Counted from the stretch's first letter, positions 36,430-46,571 are shown. The stretch: 64,000 nucleotides of DNA from Desulfarculales bacterium UBA696 (GCA_002298995.1 DBMO01000001.1:67791-131790), one strand, 5' to 3'. Notes: generated by a model from the letters alone, not told the origin. Numbers and translations are program-made.

Positions 36430-39060
36430 TCAGGATTTCGAGGACGCATTTCGTGTGCGGTCCAATTCCTTTCTGACAGCCAATCCAAGCTTCTCTAAAA
36501 CATACGGCTTCTTGACATAGGTACCAGCGCCCATGGACTGAGCTTCTTTTACCCGACCAGTCTCCGCAAATCCGCTGACGATAATTGCTTTCTGATCAGG
36601 ATGGATTTGGAGTATTTTGGCATAAGCGTCCAGACCATCCATGCCAGGGTCCATAATCATATCCAGGACCACCAGATCGACCGTGTGCTGCTTTAAATAC
36701 TCCACCGCTTCTTCGCCACTCGAAGCACTGACCACCGAGTAAACGAGCTTCTTGAGCATCGCGCCGGCAAGCTCTCGTTGCTCTTTCACATCATCCACAA
36801 CCAGAATGGATTCACCGTTGCCCATATATTCCGAAGCGGAGACGCCTACTTCCTCTGGAGATAAGTCTTCTCTGGTTACCGGAAAATAGAGGGCGAAGGT
36901 GGTTCCTTTCCCTTCCTCACTCCGCACCGTGATATATCCGTCGTGATCCTTTACGGTACCCCACACCACGGCCAATCCCAATCCGGTGCCACTTCTCCCC
37001 ATGATTTTCTTCGTGTAGAAGGGCTCGAAGATGTGCTTCAAATCGGACGCGGGTATGCCTTCACCCGTATCGGAAACACTGAGCACCACGTAATCTCCTT
37101 CCCGCACTTCATCGTATCCCGATATTGGTTTGTCGAGGTAATGGTTGGCTGTCTTTACGGTCAAGGTGCCTCCATTGGGCATTGCTTCAGCCGCATTGGA
37201 AAGCAGGTTTATGAAGGACTTCTCCAGATGAATGCCTGAACCCGAGATGTTCAACAGATCAGGCTCCAAATCCATCTTGATCCCTATGTTTGGATGGTAG
37301 GCGAGCGCTTTGGAGAATTCCGGGAGGTTCCGGGATTCCAAGACGATGCAATTAAAATTCAGAACCTTCCTGCTTTTCACTCCCCTCCTCGCCAGGGTCA
37401 ACAGATCCTGAACAATTGCAGCGGCCCTCTGCCCGCCCTTAAGAATCTTCCTGGCTTCGGAACCGGCCGAACTGGACTCATCTAAATTATCAAGAAGCAG
37501 CTCGGAGTAGCCTACGACAATACCTAGAACATTGTTGAGATCATGGGCCACACCACCCGCCAGCGTCCCCAAGGCTTCCATTTTCTCGGCACGTTGCAAA
37601 CGCTCTTCAGCGTGCTTTCGCTCGGTTATATCCTGCACTGTGCCAATCATCCGAGTTGCTTTACCGCTGACGTCATAGATGAATAGACCACGGGCTTCGA
37701 TCCAACGCAAAGAGCCGTTAGGCATGACAATACGGTACTCTGCCACAAACAGCTTCCGCTCGGCCATTGACCGCTGAATACGTTGTTCAATGCGAGGAAG
37801 GTCATCGGGATGCACCCGATTGGCCCATTCTCGGTACGTGTGCATGGCGGAATTGGAAGTAGCAGGACAGCCGAAGATTACCTCATGCTGTTGTGTCCAG
37901 AATGACTCCTTCGTCAGCATATTCCAGTCAAACATGCCAATTTGTGTTGCATCGATCGCCAGGGCCAGTCTTTCCTCACTTTTACGCAGAGCATCCTCGG
38001 CCTTCTTGCGCTCAGTGATATCCACGAAGGATTCCAGAAGGCAAAACCTGTCCCCCAGGGTTATCGGCACCACGGTTTTGATAATGTGAACCTCCATGGC
38101 ATCGGCGTTTATCAGCACCCGATCGGATTGGTCCACGGTTTGACCTTTGTCTGTGACGGGACAAGCTCCCTCTTCGTCTGGGCACATAAAACGATGGCAA
38201 ACGTGCCCAACGATCTGTTCACGGGTTGCACCAATCAGTTTGCATGCCGCGGGGTTGGCTTCGATAATCTCGTGTGTTCCCGTGTCAATAATAATTACTC
38301 CGCTCTGCAACGATTGGAGGATCGTCTCCACCTGCCGCATGCTTTCACGTAACGCCTTCTCTGCCCCCTCACGTTTGGATTTCATAACATTGAATGCCGT
38401 GATTAGTTCCCTTACCTCCTGGCCCCCAGTACTCAGCCTGATCTCTTCCTCCGCGGTTCCTTCTGCAAAAGAATGCAATGAATCCGTTAAAATCCTGAGA
38501 GGATAGATAAAACGTCGGATCACGAAGATTCCAATCGAAACGCAAAATAGCGTGACAAAAAGGCTGAGAACCAGGAGGCGATCGCGAAGGCGGGTCACCA
38601 TGTCATTCAATTGGTTTTTGTTTATGCCGATGTGCACGTGAGCAGGCATGCCTTTGACAAGCGGGCACGCAAGATCCAGAACAGGACCTGTCGAAGTTAA
38701 ATAGGTGGCTGGTTCACCAGAACAAAACATTTCGTGCGTTATCTTTGCGAGATCTCTAGGAAAACCCTTTTCAAAGGAGTGTGCGAATATCTCGCCGTCG
38801 AATCCGATAACATAAGCATAGTCTACGCCATGTGTCGGGTTGATGATCTCTTGCAAAATATGTCTCGCGGGAATCACTTCGTTGTCTATTACATTCTGTG
38901 TAATACGATTTCCCACACTTTGGACTATTATCTCGGCCTCTTTCTTAAACTCTGCATTTATTGCCTCGCGCAGAATGCTGCCCCCCAGCAGACTGCAGCA
39001 CAGACCTATGCCTACACCTAGACAAGTGACCAACAAGATAATCTTGGTGTGAAGTTTCAC
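36430..39060 (-). CDS. Hybrid sensor histidine kinase (sensor-HAMP-PAS-PAS-HisKA-HATPase-REC)
   Basis: An 876-aa protein starting with a GTG that overlaps the stop of the PhnD-like gene (GTGA), so the two are translationally coupled. The N-terminus has a membrane segment, an extracytoplasmic sensor (about 35-160), a second membrane segment (about 163-185) and a HAMP domain (about 185-235). Two PAS domains follow; the first has H-E-I-I-E-A-N-P-A-A-C-K-L. HisKA is A-H-D-L-N-N-V-L-G, HATPase G-T-G-L-G-L-A-V-V-W-G, and the receiver domain ends K-K-P-Y-V-L-E-K-L-G. The upstream binding lipoprotein probably feeds its sensor. Confidence 0.94.
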   Translation of the reverse strand: MKLHTKIILLVTCLGVGIGLCCSLLGGSILREAINAEFKKEAEIIVQSVGNRITQNVIDNEVIPARHILQEIINPTHGVDYAYVIGFDGEIFAHSFEKGFPRDLAKITHEMFCSGEPATYLTSTGPVLDLACPLVKGMPAHVHIGINKNQLNDMVTRLRDRLLVLSLFVTLFCVSIGIFVIRRFIYPLRILTDSLHSFAEGTAEEEIRLSTGGQEVRELITAFNVMKSKREGAEKALRESMRQVETILQSLQSGVIIIDTGTHEIIEANPAACKLIGATREQIVGHVCHRFMCPDEEGACPVTDKGQTVDQSDRVLINADAMEVHIIKTVVPITLGDRFCLLESFVDITERKKAEDALRKSEERLALAIDATQIGMFDWNMLTKESFWTQQHEVIFGCPATSNSAMHTYREWANRVHPDDLPRIEQRIQRSMAERKLFVAEYRIVMPNGSLRWIEARGLFIYDVSGKATRMIGTVQDITERKHAEERLQRAEKMEALGTLAGGVAHDLNNVLGIVVGYSELLLDNLDESSSAGSEARKILKGGQRAAAIVQDLLTLARRGVKSRKVLNFNCIVLESRNLPEFSKALAYHPNIGIKMDLEPDLLNISGSGIHLEKSFINLLSNAAEAMPNGGTLTVKTANHYLDKPISGYDEVREGDYVVLSVSDTGEGIPASDLKHIFEPFYTKKIMGRSGTGLGLAVVWGTVKDHDGYITVRSEEGKGTTFALYFPVTREDLSPEEVGVSASEYMGNGESILVVDDVKEQRELAGAMLKKLVYSVVSASSGEEAVEYLKQHTVDLVVLDMIMDPGMDGLDAYAKILQIHPDQKAIIVSGFAETGRVKEAQSMGAGTYVKKPYVLEKLGLAVRKELDRTRNASSKS

Positions 39061-40055
39061 GGCCTGCGCTCCTCAACCTTGAAATTCGATATTAAATTGA
39101 GTTTTACAGCCCACTTCCTGAATTCCTCGTAATCCTCGTCCTTGGCCTCAATAAAGCCATTTGGCATCTCGGTCATGTCCCAATGATAAAGCGGTTCAGC
39201 GTCACGTCCCGTAGGCTGAAAATCAAGCAGGGCCCGCTTAACCGCGGTTAATACCGCGATTGGTACATTTCGATTGGCCGAAATTCCGCTGGATGGAAAG
39301 TATCTGGAGGTGTGGAGAATCTTTACCAGTCCTCTTGTTGCCAATTCTCTCCCCATCGTATCCTGAATTCCTCCCGCATCGAAGCGACCCGATGTAACCG
39401 AGTTGGCACACTCGAAATGAGAACCCGTAAATTCGTACGAACCTAAATCCTCCATCCCAAGGCCCTGCTCTGCAAGCATGATCCTTGGGATGATGTGCCC
39501 TTGAGTGGAATTGATGCCACCGAAAGCAAACCTTCTTCCCCGCAAATCTTTTATCTCTCGCAGCCCGCTATCGGGACGCACAATGATCATGGACTGATAT
39601 TCACCTTTTCCAAGACTGTTTACTCCACGGGCAACAGGAATCACGTCGTGCTCTTGATGTGCTCTTAGGTAGCTGCCGGCGCCAATAGCGGCAAAGTCTA
39701 CTTCTCCGGTTCCCAAAATTTGTACAATGTCTTTGTGTTTTGAAGTGAAACGTAGCGTGAAGCGATACCCGGTGGCATTCTCTAAATATTTCAGAAAGGG
39801 CAGATATTGCTTGGCATCCTCTTCGGGGGTCGCACGCAGATCAAAACCAAAAAGAAAGACATTGGGGTCCCGTTTCGGTTTTATTTGGCCCAGCTCTTTC
39901 TCGTTGATCACATTTTTCAGATCGACTCTTTTGAGTTCTGACTTAAACTCACAACCGACTAATAGACATGCAGTCGTGAACATTGCGATGATGCACGTGA
40001 TGATCCCTAGAAAAACAATCGAATTGCACTTATCATGGATGGGCTTATCGATCAT
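39057..40055 (-). CDS. PhnD-like phosphate/phosphonate-type periplasmic binding lipoprotein
   Basis: A 332-aa protein with lipobox L-V-G-C (Cys about residue 35) and the PhnD/PF12974 pattern: F-G-F-D-L-R-A-T-P-E-E-D, Y-L-P-F-L-K-Y-L-E-N-A-T-G-Y, then V-D-F-A-A-I-G-A-G-S-Y and R-G-R-R-F-A-F-G-G-I-N-S-T-Q-G-H. No transporter permease or ATPase is beside it. The 4-nt overlap with a histidine kinase suggests it acts as a sensory ligand-binding partner. The ligand is unknown. Confidence 0.9.
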   Translation of the reverse strand: MIDKPIHDKCNSIVFLGIITCIIAMFTTACLLVGCEFKSELKRVDLKNVINEKELGQIKPKRDPNVFLFGFDLRATPEEDAKQYLPFLKYLENATGYRFTLRFTSKHKDIVQILGTGEVDFAAIGAGSYLRAHQEHDVIPVARGVNSLGKGEYQSMIIVRPDSGLREIKDLRGRRFAFGGINSTQGHIIPRIMLAEQGLGMEDLGSYEFTGSHFECANSVTSGRFDAGGIQDTMGRELATRGLVKILHTSRYFPSSGISANRNVPIAVLTAVKRALLDFQPTGRDAEPLYHWDMTEMPNGFIEAKDEDYEEFRKWAVKLNLISNFKVEERRP

Positions 40056-40089
40056 TTAGTAATTACTCCAAATAATGAGGAGAAGGCTG

Positions 40090-40345
40090 GGGACTTGAAT
40101 AAGTCGGAATATATGGGCGGATAATGACTCCCTTTCCGAATGCGATAATGCAGCAGCAAGTGCAGCAAGGCTTCATATGACTCTAAAGCTTCTCGCATCT
40201 GACAAGGACTTTTCTGAAACGATTAAACCAAGAATGCGCTGCCTCGACACCCCATCCGCGGGCTGTGAAATTTGCATATGTTTCTTATATGATTTTCTTG
40301 CCAGCGCCGCTTCACGTGCGGAACGTATTCACGCTCCTTGATAGC
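40090..40345 (-). mobile_element. Decayed IS5-type transposase C-terminus
   Basis: On the minus strand, joining frames gives A-I-K-E-R-E-Y-V-P-H-V-K-R-R-W-Q-E then, in another frame, A-R-G-W-G-V-E-A-A-H-S-W-F-N-R-F-R-K and, after a further shift, L-E-S-Y-E-A-L-L-H-L. This corresponds to the conserved end of IS5-family DDE transposases (V-V-E-R-T-H-S-W-F-N-R-F-R type). Several frameshifts and stops show it is dead. The remaining 40346-40930 stretch has no supportable gene. Confidence 0.7.
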
Positions 40346-40941
40346 TTTTTACGCTGACGCCCCTGCGTAAGTTTATCCGCGCAAAGGTGCCGTAAAATAT
40401 TTGTTGGGACGGTAGATCATAATCCAGTCTAACACAACCTCGATTTGAGTGACAGCATGTCTGTTTACCCCTTTTTACGATTAGCGACAGCGGGACACCA
40501 CCAACCGTTCACCAGGACATGGCGCCTGCTGCGATTTTTCTCCTATTTGTTGAATTCGGCTAAAAGCTTCCGGTGCAAGAGAACTTTGATCATTATGCCA
40601 TCATTCTCCAAGAATGCATCCGATAATTCCCAATATCAAATTTTCGCCATTACCCTCCTGGCCGGCATATGGAACAAAGCCTGGATGCAACAAAGCAATG
40701 TGTAGGCGAGGGAAGCAGCACTGCCCAATTAGCCATACAATTTGATGAATGATCATAGAATCTTCATTCCGATCCGGTCTTTTTTTGCAGACTTGATACT
40801 CAATTCGAATTCATCTGTTCGGCAAAGAAGTGGGCGGCATTGACCGGGACCGGAGATCGCGTGCGGACAGCATGATTTCAAGCGGCTTGATTTTTCTCGG
40901 CTTCAAATGGTTTGGTGATGTGAATATTCAACGCTAAATAT

Positions 40942-40975
40942 AAAAACCCCCGCCTGGATGCAGGCGGGGGTTTTT
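40942..40975. terminator. Strong bidirectional rho-independent terminator
   Basis: A perfect inverted repeat has arms AAAAACCCCCGCCTG and CAGGCGGGGGTTTTT and a four-base loop. The GC stem and flanking A and T runs work in both directions. It lies about 70 nt past the end of the EF-G-like gene (minus strand) and is its likely terminator. Confidence 0.92.
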
Positions 40976-41042
40976 ATATTTGCTGTTCCATAACCGCGAA
41001 AAGGCACGCCGGCCACTTCGCGGAATTCATTTTCAGTAGAGG

Positions 41043-43130
41043 CTATTTCTCTTTTTCCTGTTCCTTTTTGGCTGCGTCGATAATCTTTTCCTGGAGCGGG
41101 CCGGGGACTTCTTCGTAGTGGGAGAATTTCATGGTGAACATTCCGCGGCCTTGCGTCATCGAGCGAAGGTCGGGAGCGTATTTCAGAACCTCGGACTGCG
41201 GCACCATGGCTTTTACTATCTGCTTGGTGCCCCTGGTTTCCATGCCCAAAACCCTGCCGCGCCTCGAGTTCAGGTCGCCTATGATGTCTCCCATGTACTC
41301 ATCGGGAACGGTAATCTCCATCTCCACCACGGGTTCGAGGATTGTCGGCTTGGCTTCGGCCATTGCCTTTTTGAAGGCCATCGAGCCGGCAATCTTGAAT
41401 GCCATTTCAGATGAATCGACCGGATGGAACGAGCCGTCAACCAGGTCCACCTTGAAGTCTACAACTGGAAAACCTGCCAGGGTGCCTTCGTGCAGGGCCT
41501 CCGCAATGCCTTTTTCAACCGCCGGTATGTACTGCCTCGGGATCACGCCGCCCACGATTTTATCGAAGAACTGGAACCCTTCACCCCTGGGCAGCGGTTC
41601 CATTACGATATGGCAGTCGCCGTACTGGCCGCGGCCGCCTGATTGCTTCTTGTATTTGCCCTGTACGCGGACCTTGCCCTTGATGGTTTCCTTGTATGAA
41701 ACACTGGGGAGCTTAAGGTTCACCTCGACGCCGAACTTGCGCCGCAGCTTGTCCACCACTGCTTCGATGTGGATTTCACCCATCCCGGAGAGGATCATCT
41801 CGCGGGTCTCTTCGTTTCTTTGCAGCTTAAGGGTGAGGTCTTCTTCCATCAGGCGGGAGAGTGAGGAGAAAATCTTTTCCTCATCGCCCTTTGCCTTGGG
41901 TTCGACCGAGAGCGAGTAGATCGCCGGGGGCAATTCTACGGCAGGGAATACGACAGCGTCGCGCTCGGAGCAAAGGGTATCCTGCGTGACGGTTTCCTTG
42001 AGCTTGGCAACGGCGACGATATCGCCGGGGGCGGCTTCCTGGACGGGTTCCTGGTTCTTTCCCTTGAGCCTTAGAATCTGCCCGAAGCGCTCCTTTGCTC
42101 CCTTTGTCGAGTTGAGCACCGTCGAATCGGGGGCAAGTGTTCCCGAGTATACGCGAAGGATCGACAGCCTTCCGGCATAAGGATCGGTCACGGTTTTTAT
42201 TACAAGCGAGCTGAAAGGCGCGCCGGGATCCGGCTGCCTGACAACTTCGGCGTCGCCCTTTAAATTGAGGCCCTTTACACCGTCACGGTCAATGGGGGAA
42301 GGCATGACTTCGGCAATCAGGTCCAGCAGAGGCTGTACGCCAATGTTTGCAGTCCCCGAGCCGCATGTGATCGGGATAAGCTGGCCACCGATGACCGATG
42401 CGCGAAGGGCGCTCTTTATTTCCTCGGGACTAAGTTCACCGGTTTCAAGATATTTTTCGATCAGCTCATCACTGGATTCGGCCACATGCTCGACTATAGC
42501 CTCCCGGTACTGGTCCGCCATATCCTTGAGGTCGGCGGGCATGTCCTTTACTTCGAATTTTCCGGAATCACCCGAGCCGTAGATGTACGCCTTGCCGCTC
42601 AGAATATCGACCACGCCCTTAAACGATTCGGCTGAGCCGATCGGCACCTGGAGCGGGACACATGCCTTTCCGAAATTAGTCTGGATATCCTGGACGGTCT
42701 TGGCAAAATCGGCGCGCTCGCGGTCCATTTTGCCTATGAATATCATCCGCGGCTGCCCGAATTCGTTTGCGAACTCCCATACCTTTTCAGTCTGAACCCG
42801 CACGCCGTCAACTGCATCGGCAAGCACCACCACTCCATCACCGCCGCGAATCGACGTCTTGGTGTCGGAGATGAAGTTGAAGTCCCCAGGGGTGTCAATC
42901 AGCGTAAACTGCTGTTTTTTCCAGGTAAATGTGAAAATGGAACTGCTAAGGGTCGCCTTGCGCTTGATCTCCTCGGGCTCAAAATCGAGGACAGAACTGC
43001 TCTCGTCCACCTTGCCAAGCCGCGTGGTTGCGCCGGCGTCAAAGAGCATCGCCTCGGCAAGAGAGGTCTTTCCCGCGCCGCCATGCGATATTATTGCGAA
43101 AGTACGAACATTTGCGACGTCCTCTTTCAT
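41043..43130 (-). CDS. Elongation factor G-like GTPase (FusA2 type)
   Basis: A 695-aa translational GTPase with the five EF-G domains by length. G1 is H-G-G-A-G-K-T-S (about 16-23) and G3 is D-T-P-G-D. G4 reads F-I-G-K-M-D in place of the usual F-x-N-K-M-D, an Asn-to-Gly change needing two base changes. Later domains include G-G-R-G-Q-Y-G-D-C and the end R-G-M-F-T-M-K-F-S-H-Y. It resembles the second, non-housekeeping EF-G group of deltaproteobacteria. AAAGGA precedes the ATG. It is monocistronic, followed by the strong terminator. Confidence 0.93.
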   Translation of the reverse strand: MKEDVANVRTFAIISHGGAGKTSLAEAMLFDAGATTRLGKVDESSSVLDFEPEEIKRKATLSSSIFTFTWKKQQFTLIDTPGDFNFISDTKTSIRGGDGVVVLADAVDGVRVQTEKVWEFANEFGQPRMIFIGKMDRERADFAKTVQDIQTNFGKACVPLQVPIGSAESFKGVVDILSGKAYIYGSGDSGKFEVKDMPADLKDMADQYREAIVEHVAESSDELIEKYLETGELSPEEIKSALRASVIGGQLIPITCGSGTANIGVQPLLDLIAEVMPSPIDRDGVKGLNLKGDAEVVRQPDPGAPFSSLVIKTVTDPYAGRLSILRVYSGTLAPDSTVLNSTKGAKERFGQILRLKGKNQEPVQEAAPGDIVAVAKLKETVTQDTLCSERDAVVFPAVELPPAIYSLSVEPKAKGDEEKIFSSLSRLMEEDLTLKLQRNEETREMILSGMGEIHIEAVVDKLRRKFGVEVNLKLPSVSYKETIKGKVRVQGKYKKQSGGRGQYGDCHIVMEPLPRGEGFQFFDKIVGGVIPRQYIPAVEKGIAEALHEGTLAGFPVVDFKVDLVDGSFHPVDSSEMAFKIAGSMAFKKAMAEAKPTILEPVVEMEITVPDEYMGDIIGDLNSRRGRVLGMETRGTKQIVKAMVPQSEVLKYAPDLRSMTQGRGMFTMKFSHYEEVPGPLQEKIIDAAKKEQEKEK

Positions 43131-43487
43131 TAAGTTATCCTTTCATCTGAAATTGACGCCCGGGACGAGGGACGGGCATCCTCCCGCGCGATTCGTATTC
43201 TTGATGTAACTTATTCCGCGGCCCCCGCTGATATCGTCTCAAGGCCGCCGAAGAGACGGCAAATCAGAAATTCTTTGAGAACATGGATGACGTGAGCTCC
43301 AGGTTGGCCGGAGCTTAAAAGCTGTATGATTATGCCAGAGATCGTGAAATGTCAACCAATTGAGAGCACAACCAATAAGAGCGGGCGAAAATTTCTATGC
43401 ATTTCCCGCCACCTGTGCTAATTGCCTTCCGCGGATGCAATGTGCAAAATCCCCGGACTTTTTATCGGTACAAAGAGGTGGGCGAAG

Positions 43488-44426
43488 ATGCAAAGTCTCA
43501 CCTGGGATGAAGCCGAGGCGCGCTTCCTGAAGTACCTCCAGCGCGAGCGAAACGTCAGCAAGGAGACCCTGAGAGCGTACGCGGGCGACCTCCGGCAGTT
43601 CGGCCGATTTCTTGCGGAAAAGGAAGGAAATCCGGGGAGCGGGCTGGACAGGATATCCCCCGACGTCATCAGAAGCTTCCTTGCATCCGTCCACCAAAAG
43701 CTCGAGAAAACCAGCCGCGCCCGCAAACTCTCCACCTTGCGCTCACTTTTTCGCTACCTGAACAGCAGCGGCATGTTCGCCGATAATCCCGCCGAGCTTG
43801 TGGCTCACCCCAAAGTAAAACAGAAAATGCCCCACTTCCTGCTGGTGGATGCGATCTTCCATTTCCTGGACTCCCTGGCAAACTCCGCCACCCGTGCGGG
43901 GATCTCATGGCGAAAGGCCCGCAACTGGGCAATATTCGAATCTTTGTACTCGACCGGGATTCGGGTCAGCGAGCTGGTGGGCCTTGAACAGGCAGACGTC
44001 TCTTACACCGAAGAAACGGTGCAGGTATTCGGAAAAGGCGCAAGAGAGAGAATTGTTCCAATTGGGCGGAAGGCAATCGATGCCCTCGGGTTCTACCTTC
44101 GTGCCCTGGATTTCCAGTTTCCAGGCGCCTTGGCCTCCTCGCCCGCGCTGTTTAGAAATGCCCGCGGCGGGAGGCTCAGCGCCAGGTCCGTTGACCGGAT
44201 ACTCAAGGCGGAAATGATTGCCTGCGGGCTTTGGCAGCACCTCAGCCCCCACGGGCTCCGCCACAGCTTCGCGACTCATCTCCTGAACGCCGGGGCCGAT
44301 CTCCGAGCGATACAGGAGATGCTCGGACACCGCAATCTCTCCACCACCCAGAGATACACACATGTTGACATGAACCAGCTCATGAAAGTATATGACGCAT
44401 CCCATCCCCGAAGCCGAAAGAAATAG
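43488..44426 (+). CDS. xerC: XerC-type tyrosine recombinase
   Basis: 312 aa from the ATG at 43488 (GAGGTG 8 nt upstream); a longer frame from 43422 exists but lacks a site. An N-terminal SAM-like core-binding domain (about 5-95) is followed by the catalytic domain with R159 (T-G-I-R-V-S-E-L), K183 (F-G-K-G), H255/R258 (L-S-P-H-G-L-R-H-S), H281 (L-G-H) and Tyr290 (Q-R-Y-T-H-V). Its role is chromosome-dimer resolution at dif with XerD. It lies directly upstream of hslV-hslU, a conserved arrangement. Confidence 0.93.
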   Translation: MQSLTWDEAEARFLKYLQRERNVSKETLRAYAGDLRQFGRFLAEKEGNPGSGLDRISPDVIRSFLASVHQKLEKTSRARKLSTLRSLFRYLNSSGMFADNPAELVAHPKVKQKMPHFLLVDAIFHFLDSLANSATRAGISWRKARNWAIFESLYSTGIRVSELVGLEQADVSYTEETVQVFGKGARERIVPIGRKAIDALGFYLRALDFQFPGALASSPALFRNARGGRLSARSVDRILKAEMIACGLWQHLSPHGLRHSFATHLLNAGADLRAIQEMLGHRNLSTTQRYTHVDMNQLMKVYDASHPRSRKK

Positions 44427-44644
44427 GTCATCCGCCTGCCATTTTCCGAAAACTTATGATTTTCAGGACTGAAATTGCCGAAGATGACCAAAAAACCTGT
44501 TGCAGCTATTATTTGGATGTATACTCTTGATGGGTTGCGGGCTTTCTAGGGCCACTCCCGAGGGGATAGAGGCGCTCTAATGGGCCGATATTACATGCGA
44601 TTCAAGCAGTGGTTAATATATGGTTTCGAATCAGAGGAGACATA

Positions 44645-45181
44645 ATGGCGGATATAATTCGCTCGACAACGGTTTTCACTATCAGACGCAACGGCCAGGT
44701 GGTAATGGCTGGAGACGGCCAGGTCACCATGGGGGACACGGTGGTAAAACACCAGGCCAAAAAGATTCGCAGACTTTACCAGAACAAGATCCTGACGGGT
44801 TTTGCGGGATCGACCGCCGATGCTTTCACGCTTTTCGAGCGGCTCGAAGCAAAACTCGAGCAGTATAACGGCAATCTCAAAAGGGCCGCCGTCGAACTTG
44901 CAAAGGACTGGCGCATGGACCGCGCACTTCGAAGGCTCGAAGCCCTGCTCCTCGCCGCGGACAAGGATAACTCCTTCATCCTCAGCGGAACCGGCGACGT
45001 GATCGAACCCGATGACGATTTCGCGGCAATCGGCTCCGGCGCCCCCTATGCCCTTGCAGCCGCCCGCGCGCTCGGCCGGCACACCGATCTTTCAGCGCGG
45101 CAGATCGCGGAGGAGGCCATGTCGATAGCCGCTTCGATCTGTATATACACGAACCGGGAATTCGTAATCGAGGAGCTTTGA
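44645..45181 (+). CDS. hslV: HslV protease subunit of HslUV
   Basis: 178 aa from the ATG at 44645 (GAGGAG 5 nt upstream). The protease subunit aligns as S-T-T-V-F-T-I-R-R-N-G-Q-V, so the catalytic N-terminal Thr would be T8, exposed by removal of the first seven residues. This is longer than the one-residue leader of E. coli, as in some other phyla. Typical G-D-G-Q-V-T-M-G and G-F-A-G-S-T-A-D-A-F follow. It forms a two-component ATP-dependent protease with the downstream HslU, whose start is 4 nt after this stop. Confidence 0.97.
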   Translation: MADIIRSTTVFTIRRNGQVVMAGDGQVTMGDTVVKHQAKKIRRLYQNKILTGFAGSTADAFTLFERLEAKLEQYNGNLKRAAVELAKDWRMDRALRRLEALLLAADKDNSFILSGTGDVIEPDDDFAAIGSGAPYALAAARALGRHTDLSARQIAEEAMSIAASICIYTNREFVIEEL

Positions 45182-45185
45182 TAGA

Positions 45186-46571
45186 ATGCAGCAGCCGCTT
45201 ACACCATCTGAAATAGTTCTCGAACTGGACAAATACATCATAGGCCAACAAGACGCCAAACGCATGGTGGCAATCGCCCTGCGAAACAGGTGGAGGCGCC
45301 AGCAGGTGCCCGAACACCTGCGGGACGAAATCGCGCCGAAAAACATCATAATGATCGGCCCGACAGGGGTGGGCAAGACCGAAATAGCACGCCGCCTTGC
45401 GCGCCTCGCGCAGTCTCCCTTCCTAAAAATCGAGGCGAGCAAGTTCACCGAGGTTGGATACGTCGGGCGTGACGTCGAGTCAATGATACGCGACCTCATG
45501 GAGCTTGCCGTCAGCATGGTGCGAAACGAGGAGATGGAAAGCGTAAAGGTTAAGGCCGAGGAGATCGCCGAGGAAAAGCTTCTCGATATCCTGCTGCCGC
45601 CCAAGAGGACCACCCCGGAGGTTCGCGAGCACCCATTTCCCGACGAGCCGACCGCGCTCATAGCAGCAAAGGAGGAAGCCGATCAGGCCGATACCACCCG
45701 CGAAAAGCTTCGCAAGCTCCTCCGGCAGGGTTCTCTCGACGACCGCTATGTAGAGGTCGACGTCCCGGACAAAAACTTTCCGATGATCGAAATTTTTGCC
45801 GGCGCCGGGATGGAGGAGATGGACTACAACCTGCGCGATATGCTCGGATCGATGCTTCCCCGGCGCACCAAGCGACGCAAGGTAAAGATCCCAGAGGCTA
45901 GGGAAATCCTGGTTGCTGAAGAATCCCAGCGCCTGATCGACATGGACAGGGTGATCAAGTCCGCAGTCGAGCGGGTCGAGCATTCCGGGATCATTTTTCT
46001 CGATGAAATCGACAAGATCGCCGGCCGCGAAAGCGGCGGCAGAGGCCCGGACGTATCCCGTGAGGGTGTCCAGCGAGACCTTCTCCCCATTGTCGAAGGC
46101 TCGACCGTCACCACCAAGTACGGAATGGTGCGAACCGATCACATACTCTTTATAGCATCCGGCGCTTTTCACATATCAAAGCCCTCGGACCTTATCCCCG
46201 AGCTTCAGGGCCGGTTCCCGATCCGTGTAGAACTCAGGTCGCTTTCCAAGGACGATTTCATTCGAATCCTGAAAGAGCCCGAAAATGCCCTGATAGTGCA
46301 GTACAAGGCGCTCCTGGAAACAGAGGAAGTGGAACTCGACTTTCAACCCGACGCAATCGAGGAGATAGCCGAAGTTGCCTACCAGGTAAATTCCAGAACC
46401 GAAAACATAGGCGCACGCCGCCTCCACACGATAATGGAAAAGCTCCTGTCGGACGTCTCCTTCGACGCCCCCCAGCTAAAAGGCCAATCCATCCGAATCG
46501 ACCGCCAATACGTCAGGAATATTTTGCAGGATATAATAAAAGATGAGGATCTGAGCAGGTATATTCTCTAA
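45186..46571 (+). CDS. hslU: HslU ATPase subunit of HslUV
   Basis: A 461-aa AAA+ unfoldase. The N-terminus P-L-T-P-S-E-I-V and L-D-K-Y-I-I-G-Q are typical. Walker A is G-P-T-G-V-G-K-T (58-65), the Walker B region is G-I-I-F-L-D-E-I-D-K-I-A, and sensor-2 is in the C-domain R-T-E-N-I-G-A-R-R-L-H-T. It ends D-L-S-R-Y-I-L, the conserved tail that inserts into HslV. It is the last gene of the xerC-hslV-hslU unit. Confidence 0.97.
   Translation: MQQPLTPSEIVLELDKYIIGQQDAKRMVAIALRNRWRRQQVPEHLRDEIAPKNIIMIGPTGVGKTEIARRLARLAQSPFLKIEASKFTEVGYVGRDVESMIRDLMELAVSMVRNEEMESVKVKAEEIAEEKLLDILLPPKRTTPEVREHPFPDEPTALIAAKEEADQADTTREKLRKLLRQGSLDDRYVEVDVPDKNFPMIEIFAGAGMEEMDYNLRDMLGSMLPRRTKRRKVKIPEAREILVAEESQRLIDMDRVIKSAVERVEHSGIIFLDEIDKIAGRESGGRGPDVSREGVQRDLLPIVEGSTVTTKYGMVRTDHILFIASGAFHISKPSDLIPELQGRFPIRVELRSLSKDDFIRILKEPENALIVQYKALLETEEVELDFQPDAIEEIAEVAYQVNSRTENIGARRLHTIMEKLLSDVSFDAPQLKGQSIRIDRQYVRNILQDIIKDEDLSRYIL

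Noticed and set aside
44480..44530. Sigma-70 promoter before hslV
   Set aside because: A TATACT box is present, but the TTG-type box is at poor spacing (14 nt) or poor match, so it was not called.
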